Positions 17,307-25,725 of a stretch of DNA of 64,000 nucleotides are shown piece by piece (positions within the stretch are counted from its first letter, which is position 1; every line of letters starts with the position of its first letter). The notes beneath the pieces were generated by a model. It made no database searches. It was not told where the DNA came from and saw only the letters and a program-made list of their open reading frames with translations. A program made the position numbers and the translations under genes. The stretch covers positions 1 through 64,000 of the forward strand of contig CAZGQG010000005.1 of assembly GCA_964527205.1 (NCBI GenBank). Reading direction: 5' to 3'. The stretch is from JARICQ01 sp964527205. GTDB lineage: Bacteria; Bacillota; Clostridia; Tissierellales; Tissierellaceae.

Positions 17307-17966
17307 CTATAAGTAGTCCTTATTATATAAAATTCTCCCTACAGCAATAGCAACAAGGGCTCCTACCGGAACCATTACACTAACAGAATTTGCCAGTGAT
17401 GGGATTGATATAAATAATATTAACATCAAAATTAGAGGTGCCAAGGCTATTTTCCAATCCTTTGCAATAAAAACCACTCCCAGGGCTCCAAATAAGGCAG
17501 GCAAAATGTTATCAAAGGCTGGCTCTAATAATTCCGATTCTAATATAGGCTGTAGTCTAGATAGGAGTATTACTCCTAGAAATATAATTATTGTAGTGAC
17601 TATAGATGAAACTGCTATAGCTATAGTAGATATAAGTTCTCCTTCCTCTGTATTTGGCTTTACCTTAGCTGATTCCATTGCATTTAATGCACAGGGTACC
17701 TTAAGGCTGGTAAGATTACCTGTAACAAAACCTAGGTAAGAACCTCCTGATCCAAGCATAGGTGCAAATGTAAAGGCTTCTATGGCTCCCACAGTCCAAA
17801 AGATTGGTGCAACTCCCAGTAAGCCCTTAAATAGAGGGCCTATTTTGGGCCAAGCTGAGTAATATATACTTACTGATATAGGGAAAAGTAAAAACATAAG
17901 TATTGCCAGTGTTCCCCAAACCCTTCCCCAAGTATGAATTTTTTCCATATAAGTTTTATTTTTCAT
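17307..17966 (-). CDS. Membrane protein, partner of DUF5058-type protein
   Basis: 219 residues with about 6 hydrophobic segments, for example TLAILMFLLFPISVSIYY, IAIAVSSIVTTIIIFLGVILL and the C-terminal APLILMLILFISIP. I do not recognise a characterised family. The polar loop SGGSYLGFVTGNLTSLKVPCALNAME has the look of a substrate-binding re-entrant loop. It is separated by 10 bases from the DUF5058-type gene upstream and by 25 bases from the M20 peptidase downstream, so the three are probably one operon. Likely one half of a two-component transporter; this is inferred from hydrophobicity and pairing only. Confidence 0.65.
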   Translation of the reverse strand: MKNKTYMEKIHTWGRVWGTLAILMFLLFPISVSIYYSAWPKIGPLFKGLLGVAPIFWTVGAIEAFTFAPMLGSGGSYLGFVTGNLTSLKVPCALNAMESAKVKPNTEEGELISTIAIAVSSIVTTIIIFLGVILLSRLQPILESELLEPAFDNILPALFGALGVVFIAKDWKIALAPLILMLILFISIPSLANSVSVMVPVGALVAIAVGRILYNKDYL

Positions 17967-17976
17967 ATCTATCCCC

Positions 17977-18708
17977 CTATTTGATTAAATTGCTAATTGG
18001 TATTGAAGCTATCATAGCCCCTATCATACTTATAGGCAGGGCATAGTCTTCTAGCCATTTAATCTTATACTTTTTAACCAAGAGCCCGCATATAATCATG
18101 ATAATAGAGGATACAATCATTACAAAAACAGGAATCCAGCCTACTAAGCCCAGTCTAATATCTGAAAATATCATACCTAGGAAGGCTGAAATCATTCCCA
18201 TAAATATGGCTGTATTAAATATTTCACTCCATTTTTTATCTTTTTCCTTAATCTTATCTATACGCCTTTGCATGTTCTTTAAAAACAAGGTTATTATTAC
18301 TAGGCCAGACATGATTCCTATGGTCATTACCCAGGCAATTGTAGAGTAGATTACAGGATCTGTAACTCCTTCAGATATGGAGATACCTAGGGCAGATGCT
18401 GTAGATGTAGCTGCTGGTAATTCATAGGTTAATGCTCCCAGTACACTTAGCCTTAACCAGGGCAAGGGAAGTCCTAAAAACTTAGAAAGAGTGATAACAC
18501 CTAGGATTATTGCTACTGCTGGTGCAATTGTAAAAAAAGCACTAGATTTGACCACTCTTTTTAATACTTCCTTTTCAATACCTATTTCTTTTGCTCTTTT
18601 CCATGCCTTAAATAAGAAAAATATGGACTGAGCTAAAACAAAGCTTATAATTAGTCCTGCTACTACAAATAAAAACACACTGTTAGAATTAAAATCCATG
18701 ACATTCAT
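17977..18708 (-). CDS. DUF5058 family membrane protein
   Basis: 243 residues with about 7 membrane segments. ATG is 7 bases after a GGGGAG ribosome site. The family resemblance is to DUF5058 proteins, which are paired with a second small membrane protein and often lie beside M20 peptidases in Clostridia. A polar stretch (LTYELPAATSTASALG, about residues 90-105) mirrors the loop of the partner protein, suggesting that both halves form a shared path. Substrate unknown; amino acid or dipeptide transport is plausible next to a peptidase and the proline reductase genes. A clear promoter lies upstream. Confidence 0.7.
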   Translation of the reverse strand: MNVMDFNSNSVFLFVVAGLIISFVLAQSIFFLFKAWKRAKEIGIEKEVLKRVVKSSAFFTIAPAVAIILGVITLSKFLGLPLPWLRLSVLGALTYELPAATSTASALGISISEGVTDPVIYSTIAWVMTIGIMSGLVIITLFLKNMQRRIDKIKEKDKKWSEIFNTAIFMGMISAFLGMIFSDIRLGLVGWIPVFVMIVSSIIMIICGLLVKKYKIKWLEDYALPISMIGAMIASIPISNLIK

Positions 18709-18759
18709 CTCCCCTATCTCTTTAAATTAGCTTATTTAAAGTTTTGTTTATTTATTAAC

Positions 18760-18788
18760 ATTGTATCACTGTTTTTTAAATCCTACAA
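18760..18788 (-). promoter_or_regulatory. Promoter of the DUF5058/M20 operon
   Basis: On the minus strand TTGTAG (18788-18783), a 17-base spacer, and TGATACAAT with TACAAT at 18765-18760. The GTGATAyAATGTTAAT stretch is shared with the putative prd promoter. Confidence 0.6.
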
Positions 18789-18793
18789 TAAAA

Positions 18794-18830
18794 TAGCTAG
18801 GATTTTTGATTTGTTTTCAAAAATCCTAGC
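18794..18830 (-). terminator. Terminator after the ornithine cyclodeaminase-like pair
   Basis: A 15-bp stem (AGCTAGGATTTTTGA with its complement, loop of 6) lies between the stop at 18845 and the next promoter. T-rich sequence follows on both strands. Confidence 0.75.
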
Positions 18831-18844
18831 TCATAATTTTTATC

Positions 18845-19951
18845 CTATATTTTATATTCTGGACACAGGGCCCTATCTAAATTTCTTATGAAATCTTGAG
18901 TATTTGTTACCATGGTTACTGCAGTTAATGTTCCCCTGTCTGATAATTTGTTCACTGCAAATTCCTGTATATCCACTGTGTACATGTATATAGGCCTTAC
19001 TCTTTCATTAAGCTCATTATAAGATGAGGTCATGTTTCCTGTAGCTATGGTATATAATATTGAACCCATCATTATAAGAGTAGAGGTCTTTCTAGCATGT
19101 TTCCTCATTTCATCTTGACCCTTATAAACATCATCTATGGTCTCTGGCAATGAAAATTGATCTCTTATGGTTGCAGGTATGACAAGGCTTACATCACACT
19201 CTATTGCGGCTTTAATAAAACCATCCTCAACCATGTCTGCTTGGACCATAGCTTTAATTGATCCATATTTTCTAACCAAATTAATTGTATCGTAGAGGTT
19301 TTCTGCTGAATTTTCTTGTCTAGTAAATACTTTTTGACCCCAACTTGTTCCGTGTATGCCTTTTTCTAAATCAAAGGCAGCTGTTTCAGTGCCACAGAAT
19401 ATTGCATCTACATAGCCATTCCTTATTAGGTTTTCTAAGGCCCTTCTAGAGTCCCTATCTAAGGCTAAAGAAGAACCAACTACTAGGGTAACATATCCCT
19501 TGTTCTCTTTTTCATATTTTAAAAGCCTATATAATTTATCATAGTCCACTGAGAAAGCTGTTTCCCTAGACCTGCCTGATCTAAAGGCAAAGCTTTGGTC
19601 TATTTTATCTTCAGAGATAAATCCATCTGTCCACACATATATGCCCTGAGAAGCATCCTCTGTTCTACCTACAACAACCTTATCTCCTTTTTTAAGATTT
19701 CTAAACTCTACTATATCTAGCTCTTCCTTTCCCAAGCTATCATCCACAACACATACAGTATCCATCCTACTTTCTGTAGCTAGTATCCACTTATCATTTA
19801 CTTTAAAGTATTCAGGATGCATGGATAGGGCATGGAAATTTCTAGGACTTACTCCATCTTTTTCCACCTCTACTAAAGTACAATTGGGAGCATCCACAAA
19901 TTTCTTCTCCTTAAAATTAGGTGGGCTATATTCTAGTAATTTAAATTTCAT
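18845..19951 (-). CDS. LOR/SDH-domain (TIGR00300/ArgZ-type ornithine cyclodeaminase-like) protein, divergent paralogue
   Basis: 368 residues. It has an N-terminal LOR/SDH domain (to about 95) and a C-terminal nucleotide-binding domain typical of the archaeal-type ornithine cyclodeaminases and the AgrE/ArgZ C-terminal half, which make proline and ammonia from ornithine. Compared with its upstream neighbour, the conserved GNAMATHDLE motif reads GTETAAFDLE: Asn to Thr and His to Phe. The active site is therefore probably altered. ATG 19951 is used because GGGAGG is 7 bases upstream; a GTG at 19954 is adjacent. It overlaps the neighbouring paralogue by 11 bases. Probably the non-canonical subunit of a heteromeric enzyme. 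Confidence 0.75.
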   Translation of the reverse strand: MKFKLLEYSPPNFKEKKFVDAPNCTLVEVEKDGVSPRNFHALSMHPEYFKVNDKWILATESRMDTVCVVDDSLGKEELDIVEFRNLKKGDKVVVGRTEDASQGIYVWTDGFISEDKIDQSFAFRSGRSRETAFSVDYDKLYRLLKYEKENKGYVTLVVGSSLALDRDSRRALENLIRNGYVDAIFCGTETAAFDLEKGIHGTSWGQKVFTRQENSAENLYDTINLVRKYGSIKAMVQADMVEDGFIKAAIECDVSLVIPATIRDQFSLPETIDDVYKGQDEMRKHARKTSTLIMMGSILYTIATGNMTSSYNELNERVRPIYMYTVDIQEFAVNKLSDRGTLTAVTMVTNTQDFIRNLDRALCPEYKI

Positions 19952-21044
19952 CACTTTTCCCTCCCTTATCTTCTACCAAGGCTCTTTCACAATTTACAAC
20001 AAAGTCTTGTACATTGGTTATCATTGGTATATAGGCAGCATATTCTCTTGCTTGACCTATTTTATTTGTAACATTTTGAGTAATGTCTACAGCATACATA
20101 TAAACTGGAGTTATGCTTCCATCTTCCCTAATCCTATAGCTAGATGCAATATTTGCAGCCGCTACATTGTGAAGCAGGCTTGCTAGACCTATTATTAATG
20201 TTGCCTTATTTAAGTATTCTCTTTTTTTGTCTAAGACCTTCTCCATGGATCCATATACTTCTGGAAGCGGTCCATCATCTCTTATGGAGCCCGCTAGAAC
20301 ATAGGGAATATCCATTTCTGTTAGGGTCTTCATTATTCCATCTTTTACATGGCCCTTTTCTATAAAATTCTCTATAGAATCTGCAGCCCTAACCTCATTT
20401 AGGAGATCCAAATGATTATAGTGGCCACCAACCACATTTTCCTGTGTATATATGTTTTGTCCCAGGGAGGTTTCTAAATATCCACCTTCTAGGTCATGGG
20501 TGGCCATAGCATTACCTGCCAACACACAATCTATATATCCTTCCCTGGCCAGCTTATTTAAGGCTCGCCTAGTATCATGGTCAAATACTACACTAGGTCC
20601 TAATATCCATACTATGTAGCCATCATTATCTCTTTCATATTTCATCAAATCAAATAAAAAATTATAGTCTTCTGAAAAAGATGTCTCCACTGTTTTTCCT
20701 GCTGAAAAATAAACAGAATCTGGAAAGCCATCTCTACAAACATATATTCCCTCAGATCCATCTTCAGACCTTCCTCGAACAACCAGGTCTCCTATCTTAA
20801 GGTTTCTCAATTCCTTGATTACTATCTTATCCTCCTTTAGGACAGCAGTACAATTCAAAGAATTATGCTCTGGTAATATCCACTTGCCCTGATGATAATA
20901 AAAAGTAGGCATGTGACTTGTTAAATAATAATAATCTGGTGCAACACCATCTTGTTCAACTTCTGAACAGGAAATCTCCCTAGCATCTTTAAATTTTTCA
21001 CTAGTAAAGTCTGGACCTATAAATTCAGGTATTCTAAATTTCAT
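19941..21044 (-). CDS. LOR/SDH-domain ornithine cyclodeaminase-like protein (TIGR00300/ArgZ type)
   Basis: 367 residues, same architecture as the following paralogue: N-terminal LOR/SDH domain (GPDFTSEKFKDARE opening), then a Rossmann-like domain with GPSVVFDHDTRRAL and the canonical AGNAMATHDLE motif (about residues 195-205), and a C-terminal YAVDITQNVTNKIGQ segment. Characterised members of this group (archaeal Ocd, cyanobacterial AgrE/ArgZ) deaminate ornithine to proline with bound NAD. Beside proline reductase and proline racemase this activity would feed ornithine into the Stickland route. ATG 21044 follows AGGAGG by 6 bases. The activity itself is inferred. Confidence 0.78.
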   Translation of the reverse strand: MKFRIPEFIGPDFTSEKFKDAREISCSEVEQDGVAPDYYYLTSHMPTFYYHQGKWILPEHNSLNCTAVLKEDKIVIKELRNLKIGDLVVRGRSEDGSEGIYVCRDGFPDSVYFSAGKTVETSFSEDYNFLFDLMKYERDNDGYIVWILGPSVVFDHDTRRALNKLAREGYIDCVLAGNAMATHDLEGGYLETSLGQNIYTQENVVGGHYNHLDLLNEVRAADSIENFIEKGHVKDGIMKTLTEMDIPYVLAGSIRDDGPLPEVYGSMEKVLDKKREYLNKATLIIGLASLLHNVAAANIASSYRIREDGSITPVYMYAVDITQNVTNKIGQAREYAAYIPMITNVQDFVVNCERALVEDKGGKSDEI

Positions 21045-21123
21045 CAAATTCCTCCTTTAATTATTTAAGCTTCTATATTTACTATATAACAATCTTATTT
21101 CTTTTTAAAGGATTTTAAACAAA

Positions 21124-21149
21124 GAGACTGTGATTTCAATCACAGTCTC
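21124..21149 (-). terminator. Terminator of the M16 peptidase gene
   Basis: GAGACTGTGAT stem with its complement and a short loop, followed on the minus strand by TTTGTTT. It lies just after the stop at 21162. Confidence 0.8.
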
Positions 21150-21161
21150 CTATAATTATTC

Positions 21162-24080
21162 CTATTTATTTAATTTTACAAGATTTTTAAACACAGACTT
21201 GTTTGCTTCTATTTTACTTTCATTGCCTAGGACACATAGATAATCTTCCTTCATAGTATCATCTAGGATTGGTGCATAGGATTTTATAGTCTCAAGACTT
21301 GTAGCCAGGACTTGATCCCTAGTTTTTTGTATGTCTTCTTGACTAATATTTGATATATATCTGCTGGTAGCTACTTGCCCCTTGACATGGGATGTCATAG
21401 CTGGCTCTAGACGAGCTATGCTTCCTATAATATATTGGTTAAGGTCTGATCCGGATAGTTCCAAATTCCTTATATAATCTCCCATATTATTATATACATC
21501 CAAGCTTTCACTTAGGTTTGGATCACGGTAAGAGTGTGTAGTTAATCTTCCTGACCTGTGAATAGAGATACCTGCTCCATAGGCTCCACCTTGAGCTCTG
21601 ATTCTATTGTGTAAATAATCTCCACTTAAGATAGTAGCTAAGACTATCATACTTCCATCATATTCATAACCTAGTTTTTTGAAATCATATCCCTTGGCAA
21701 CATATTGAACATTGGAATTTGAAAGTATAGCTTCATTTAATTTTTCTTCCTTGAAGCTATATTCTGCAGGACTAGTCTTTTCCTTATTAATCCTGTCTCT
21801 TATGGTATGAAGGTTTTCTCTTATAAGCTTATAATCTTCCTTGTCTCCTGTAAAGCTTACTATTAAATTATTTTCATTGAATATAGTTTCATACACTTCT
21901 TTTAAGTTTTCTATAAGTTTTTCTTTTTCCTCATCAAAATTTGCTATTAAATCTGATATAAACCAATAGTATTCTAAACCGCCTAGTTTTTCCATATAAT
22001 TACTATAGGCTGAGAAGTAGGAGCTAACCCTTCCTGCAGCAACAGCATTACCACTATTTATAATATACATTTCCATCCTTGATTTCATTTGAAGTAGTAT
22101 TTCTCTTATCCTATCCCCATCATCAAGCTTGGTTTCTGTAATTATCTCTACAATTAATTCCATTAAGTTTGGAATATTATCCCCAATACCCTTGCTCATA
22201 ATTCTAAATTTAGGACTGTACTTATCATCCCTATTGTCATTTGTAAAGGCAGTGGTGGAGAAATTAATTCCTCCTGTATTTACATATATATCATTTGAAA
22301 GTTTAGCATAGGATTTATCCTTAGTATCCATTTTGCCAAGAAGGGCTGAAAGCAGGTTTATATGTGCTATATGCTCTTCTTTTATCATAGATGTATCAAA
22401 GTATAGATCCAAATAAGCTATCTTGCTAGTAAATATATCTTGGAACAATATTGTTGTATTCTCTTCCTTGCTGATCTCTTGAGGAATTATTTCTGCCTCA
22501 GGATTTACATCTGATCTAGATAGCTTAGGTATAGTAGCCTTATCTTCTTCTTTATCATCAGATAATTGCATGCTTCTCAGTTTCTCGTTTTCTTGGATTA
22601 ATTTTTCTAGTTCTTCTTCACTTAAGGATCTCTTGTAGTCATCTAATTCTTCTTCTAAAGCTTTTTCCTTATCATCACTTAATCCCTTCTTAGGCTCTAT
22701 TATTACAAGAGAACTGTGAGGATTGTCTATTATGTTTTTTCTAATATATTCTTCAAAGTAATCTGTATCAATAGCTTGTCTAAGGTCTTTTATTACACTT
22801 CCATACCTAAGGGTATCCATTGGATTTCCATCATATAACCAGCTATCCATAGCCATCATATAGAACATTATTCCCTTTGTAGGAATCTTATAGACCTCTC
22901 TTAGATTATATTCTACAATATTAATAGATGCTTCTATTAGATCCTTATCTATACCTTCTTCTACTAATTTATTTAAAGTAGCAAATACTTTTTCTTGGAA
23001 TATATCTTTCTTATCCTTGGAAGTGTTTTTTGCAACAATTCCAAAGCCAGACTGCAAGCCGTCTATATCCATAGTAAAGATATCCTCACCTAGTCCCTCT
23101 TCAAGGAGGGCCTTCTTTAGTGGTGCAGCCTCTGATCCTATTAGGATTTGGGAAATGATGTCTTTACTTAGGGTGTTCTTTAAATCAGCCTTTTCTCCCA
23201 TAACAAAGTTTAAGCTTAAATAGGTCTTATCCTCATCCTTATCATCTTTAGATATTGGATAGTAATCATTTACATGATTGATAGAATCAAAAGCTTCCTG
23301 TTTATCGATCTTTGAATCCACTTGGATCTTATCAAAATTAGACAGATATTCTTCATTAATATGCTTAAGCTGACTATCTAAATCCCCATCTCCATATAGG
23401 TAGATATAAGAATTGGATGGATGATACAGTGATTTATGAAAATCTAAGAAATCATCATATTTAAGCTCTGGAATTACATCTGGATTACCTCCTGATGAAT
23501 GTTGGTAAGTTGTATCTGGAAATAAAGATCTTCCTATATTTTCATCAAGTATGGTTTCTGGAGTTGAGTAGGCTCCCTTCATTTCATTGTAAACTACACC
23601 CTTATATCTTATTTTCTCTTCCTTATTGAATATCTCATGGTGCCAACCCTCCTGCATAAATATATCTTCTAATTCATATATCTTAGGGTAAAATACAGCA
23701 TCTAGGTATACATCCATAAGGTTGAAAAAGTCCTTTTCATTTCTACTTGCCACTGGATATATGGTTTTGTCACTAAAAGTCATGGCATTGATAAAGGTCT
23801 GTAAGGATCCCTTTACCATATCCATAAAGGGTTCTTTTGTAGTGTACTTTCTTGATCCTGATAGGACACAGTGCTCTAATATATGAGGTACTCCAGTACT
23901 ATCTGTAGGTGGAGTCCTAAAACCAATTGTAAACACTTTATTATTATCATCATTTTCTAATTGCATCAATCTAGCACCTGATTTTTCATGGTAAAAAACC
24001 CTTGCTAGAGATTGAATCTCATCAATCCTACTTTCTTCTAAAAGTCTAAATCCATGGTAAAGCTTGTTAATCTCAAACAT
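21162..24080 (-). CDS. M16C insulinase-family zinc peptidase (presequence protease-like)
   Basis: 972 residues, a full two-half M16C protein. The inverted zinc motif HILEH is in GVPHILEHCVLSG (about residues 60-72), with the distal Glu ligand in the YNEMKGAYS region. Its C-terminal half carries the substrate-binding R/Y motif (GAYGAGISIHRSG). It has no signal peptide, so it is a cytoplasmic oligopeptidase that degrades peptides in a closed chamber, useful in an amino-acid fermenter. I use ATG 24080 (MFEINKLYHGF), 6 bases after AGGAGG; 20 codons upstream in frame lack a ribosome site. Monocistronic with its own terminator. Confidence 0.9.
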   Translation of the reverse strand: MFEINKLYHGFRLLEESRIDEIQSLARVFYHEKSGARLMQLENDDNNKVFTIGFRTPPTDSTGVPHILEHCVLSGSRKYTTKEPFMDMVKGSLQTFINAMTFSDKTIYPVASRNEKDFFNLMDVYLDAVFYPKIYELEDIFMQEGWHHEIFNKEEKIRYKGVVYNEMKGAYSTPETILDENIGRSLFPDTTYQHSSGGNPDVIPELKYDDFLDFHKSLYHPSNSYIYLYGDGDLDSQLKHINEEYLSNFDKIQVDSKIDKQEAFDSINHVNDYYPISKDDKDEDKTYLSLNFVMGEKADLKNTLSKDIISQILIGSEAAPLKKALLEEGLGEDIFTMDIDGLQSGFGIVAKNTSKDKKDIFQEKVFATLNKLVEEGIDKDLIEASINIVEYNLREVYKIPTKGIMFYMMAMDSWLYDGNPMDTLRYGSVIKDLRQAIDTDYFEEYIRKNIIDNPHSSLVIIEPKKGLSDDKEKALEEELDDYKRSLSEEELEKLIQENEKLRSMQLSDDKEEDKATIPKLSRSDVNPEAEIIPQEISKEENTTILFQDIFTSKIAYLDLYFDTSMIKEEHIAHINLLSALLGKMDTKDKSYAKLSNDIYVNTGGINFSTTAFTNDNRDDKYSPKFRIMSKGIGDNIPNLMELIVEIITETKLDDGDRIREILLQMKSRMEMYIINSGNAVAAGRVSSYFSAYSNYMEKLGGLEYYWFISDLIANFDEEKEKLIENLKEVYETIFNENNLIVSFTGDKEDYKLIRENLHTIRDRINKEKTSPAEYSFKEEKLNEAILSNSNVQYVAKGYDFKKLGYEYDGSMIVLATILSGDYLHNRIRAQGGAYGAGISIHRSGRLTTHSYRDPNLSESLDVYNNMGDYIRNLELSGSDLNQYIIGSIARLEPAMTSHVKGQVATSRYISNISQEDIQKTRDQVLATSLETIKSYAPILDDTMKEDYLCVLGNESKIEANKSVFKNLVKLNK

Positions 24081-24149
24081 ATTTTTCCTCCTTATAACTA
24101 TAATAATATTATTATAACACAATAAATTTATTTCTAACATCTATATAGG

Positions 24150-24182
24150 AAAAGGGCTAAGAATAAATCTTAGCCCTTTCTC
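24150..24182 (-). terminator. Terminator of the PepSY-repeat gene
   Basis: AAAGGGCTAAGA/TCTTAGCCCTTT stem with a 5-base loop, just after the stop at 24191. Confidence 0.75.
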
Positions 24183-24190
24183 ACTTTTAT

Positions 24191-25635
24191 CTAATCATCC
24201 ATATCTTCTACTTCAAAATCAAGAATCTCTCCAGTATAGATATCTATTTCTAGTTCATATTCCTTGCCATTGTATTCTATCTCTATTTCATATTCATCAT
24301 CATCTATTTCAAATTCTGTAATCTTCCCTCCCCCTACCTTGTCCATGGCTATCTTCTTTGCTGCATCTACTGATATTTTCTTCTTACTAGGATTTGTAGG
24401 TTTTTCTTCCTTGTAGTCATCATCTTTTTCTACTTTATATTCTTTAATCTCTCCAGTGTAAATATCTATTTCCATTTCATATTCCTTGCCATTGTATTCT
24501 ATCTCTACTTCATACTCATCATCATCTAGTTCGAATTCTGTAATCTTTCCTCCCCCTACCTTGTCCATGGCTATCTTCTTTGCTGCTTCTGCTGATATCT
24601 TCTTACTAGGACTTGTAGGTTTTTCTTCCTTGTAGTCATCATCTTTTTCTACTTTATATTCTTTAATCTCTCCAGTGTAAATATCTATTTCCATTTCATA
24701 TTCCTTGCCATTGTATTCTATCTCTACTTCATACTCATCATCATCTAGTTCGAATTCTGTAATCTTTCCTCCCCCTACCTTGTCCATGGCTATCTTCTTT
24801 GCTGCTTCTGCTGATATCTTCTTACTAGAACTCGTAGGTTTTTCTTCCTTGTATTCATTATCTTTTTCTACTTTATATTCTTCTTTTCTATTGCCTTCTA
24901 CAATTTTAAATAAATCTTCTATTGCTATATCCTTACTTCTACTATAGTTGATAAATTCTTTTACAGTCATTTTTTCAATTTTCTCAAGGCTAATATCATT
25001 GTCTATTTCTTGTAATCTTGCAGCTGCAAGTTCTAAACCAGTTTTATTAGATTCTTTTTGACTCTTTGTTATAGACTGATTGAGAACTGTTGCTTCTATC
25101 TTCTTATTTTCCAGTATTGCTGCAATTGCTTGATTAACCTTGTCCACATATTTGCTATCCATGGAATNNNNNNNNNNNNNNNNNNNNNNNNNNNNNNNNN
25201 NNNNNNNNNNNNNNNNNNNNNNNNNNNNNNNNNNNNNNNNNNNNNNNNNNNNNNNNNNNNNNNNNNNAGTATTGCTGCAATTGCTTGATTAACCTTGTCC
25301 ACATATTTGCTATCCATGGAATCATCTTCTACTGTTAACATGACAAAGTTATCTTCTCCACCTTTAATATACCCAGTCAGTATCATAAGGTCTAATAAAT
25401 CATTTACAGTGTTTTCAAGATCCTTGTCCCTAGCTTTAAAATCTTTTAAAAGTTCTACTGCATCCTGGTTCATTGGGTTAATTTCCACCACTCTGTTTAA
25501 TCTGCTTGTAACTAGCTCAATACTTGGATTTACATCCATCCTTAGTGAGTTTACTGGTTCTGTTGCTAGAAATCCAATCATTATCATTGCTAATAATACA
25601 ACTGGAATCCCGTAATACATTTTTTTACTTTTCAT
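24191..25635 (-). CDS. RsgI-like membrane protein with three PepSY repeats, interrupted by an assembly gap
   Basis: The reading frame runs from ATG 25635 into a 100-base N run (25168-25267) and resumes on the far side. Identical 55-base flanks (25113-25167 and 25268-25322) show that the two contigs overlap; collapsing them gives one continuous frame of 429 residues. Order: short cytoplasmic N-terminus, one membrane helix (residues 7-24), an RsgI-type juxtamembrane domain with DVNPSIE, a helical linker, then three near-identical PepSY domains of about 73 residues each. It lacks the cytoplasmic sigma-binding domain of true RsgI. It follows the sigma/anti-sigma pair on the same strand, 90 bases downstream. 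Confidence 0.8.
24229..24888 (-). repeat. Three tandem 219-222-base repeats coding PepSY domains
   Basis: Units begin near 24229, 24451 and 24670. The two upstream units are nearly identical at base level; the third (C-terminal in the protein) has diverged. Each unit codes a KKIAMDKVGGG...EYNGKEYE...IDIYTGEI module. Confidence 0.9.
25168..25267. other. 100-base N run: scaffold gap with overlapping contig ends
   Basis: Exactly 100 N, flanked by the same 55-base sequence on both sides. This is the signature of a scaffold join at a k-mer overlap and not of missing sequence. Confidence 0.92.
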
Positions 25636-25725
25636 TTTAATTCCTCCCTATTTTCTTTATCTATCCTGTTAACTATCCAGCCTGCCATTTTATTGCATGC
25701 TTTTTAAATTATTTTAAAATACTTT

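Noticed and set aside
24229..24888. CRISPR or minisatellite array
   Set aside because: The repeats are long, in frame, contiguous without spacers and code PepSY domains.
24191..25635. Two separate RsgI/PepSY genes on either side of the N run
   Set aside because: Overlapping 55-base flanks join in frame into one protein; the apparent second start is inside the duplicated flank.
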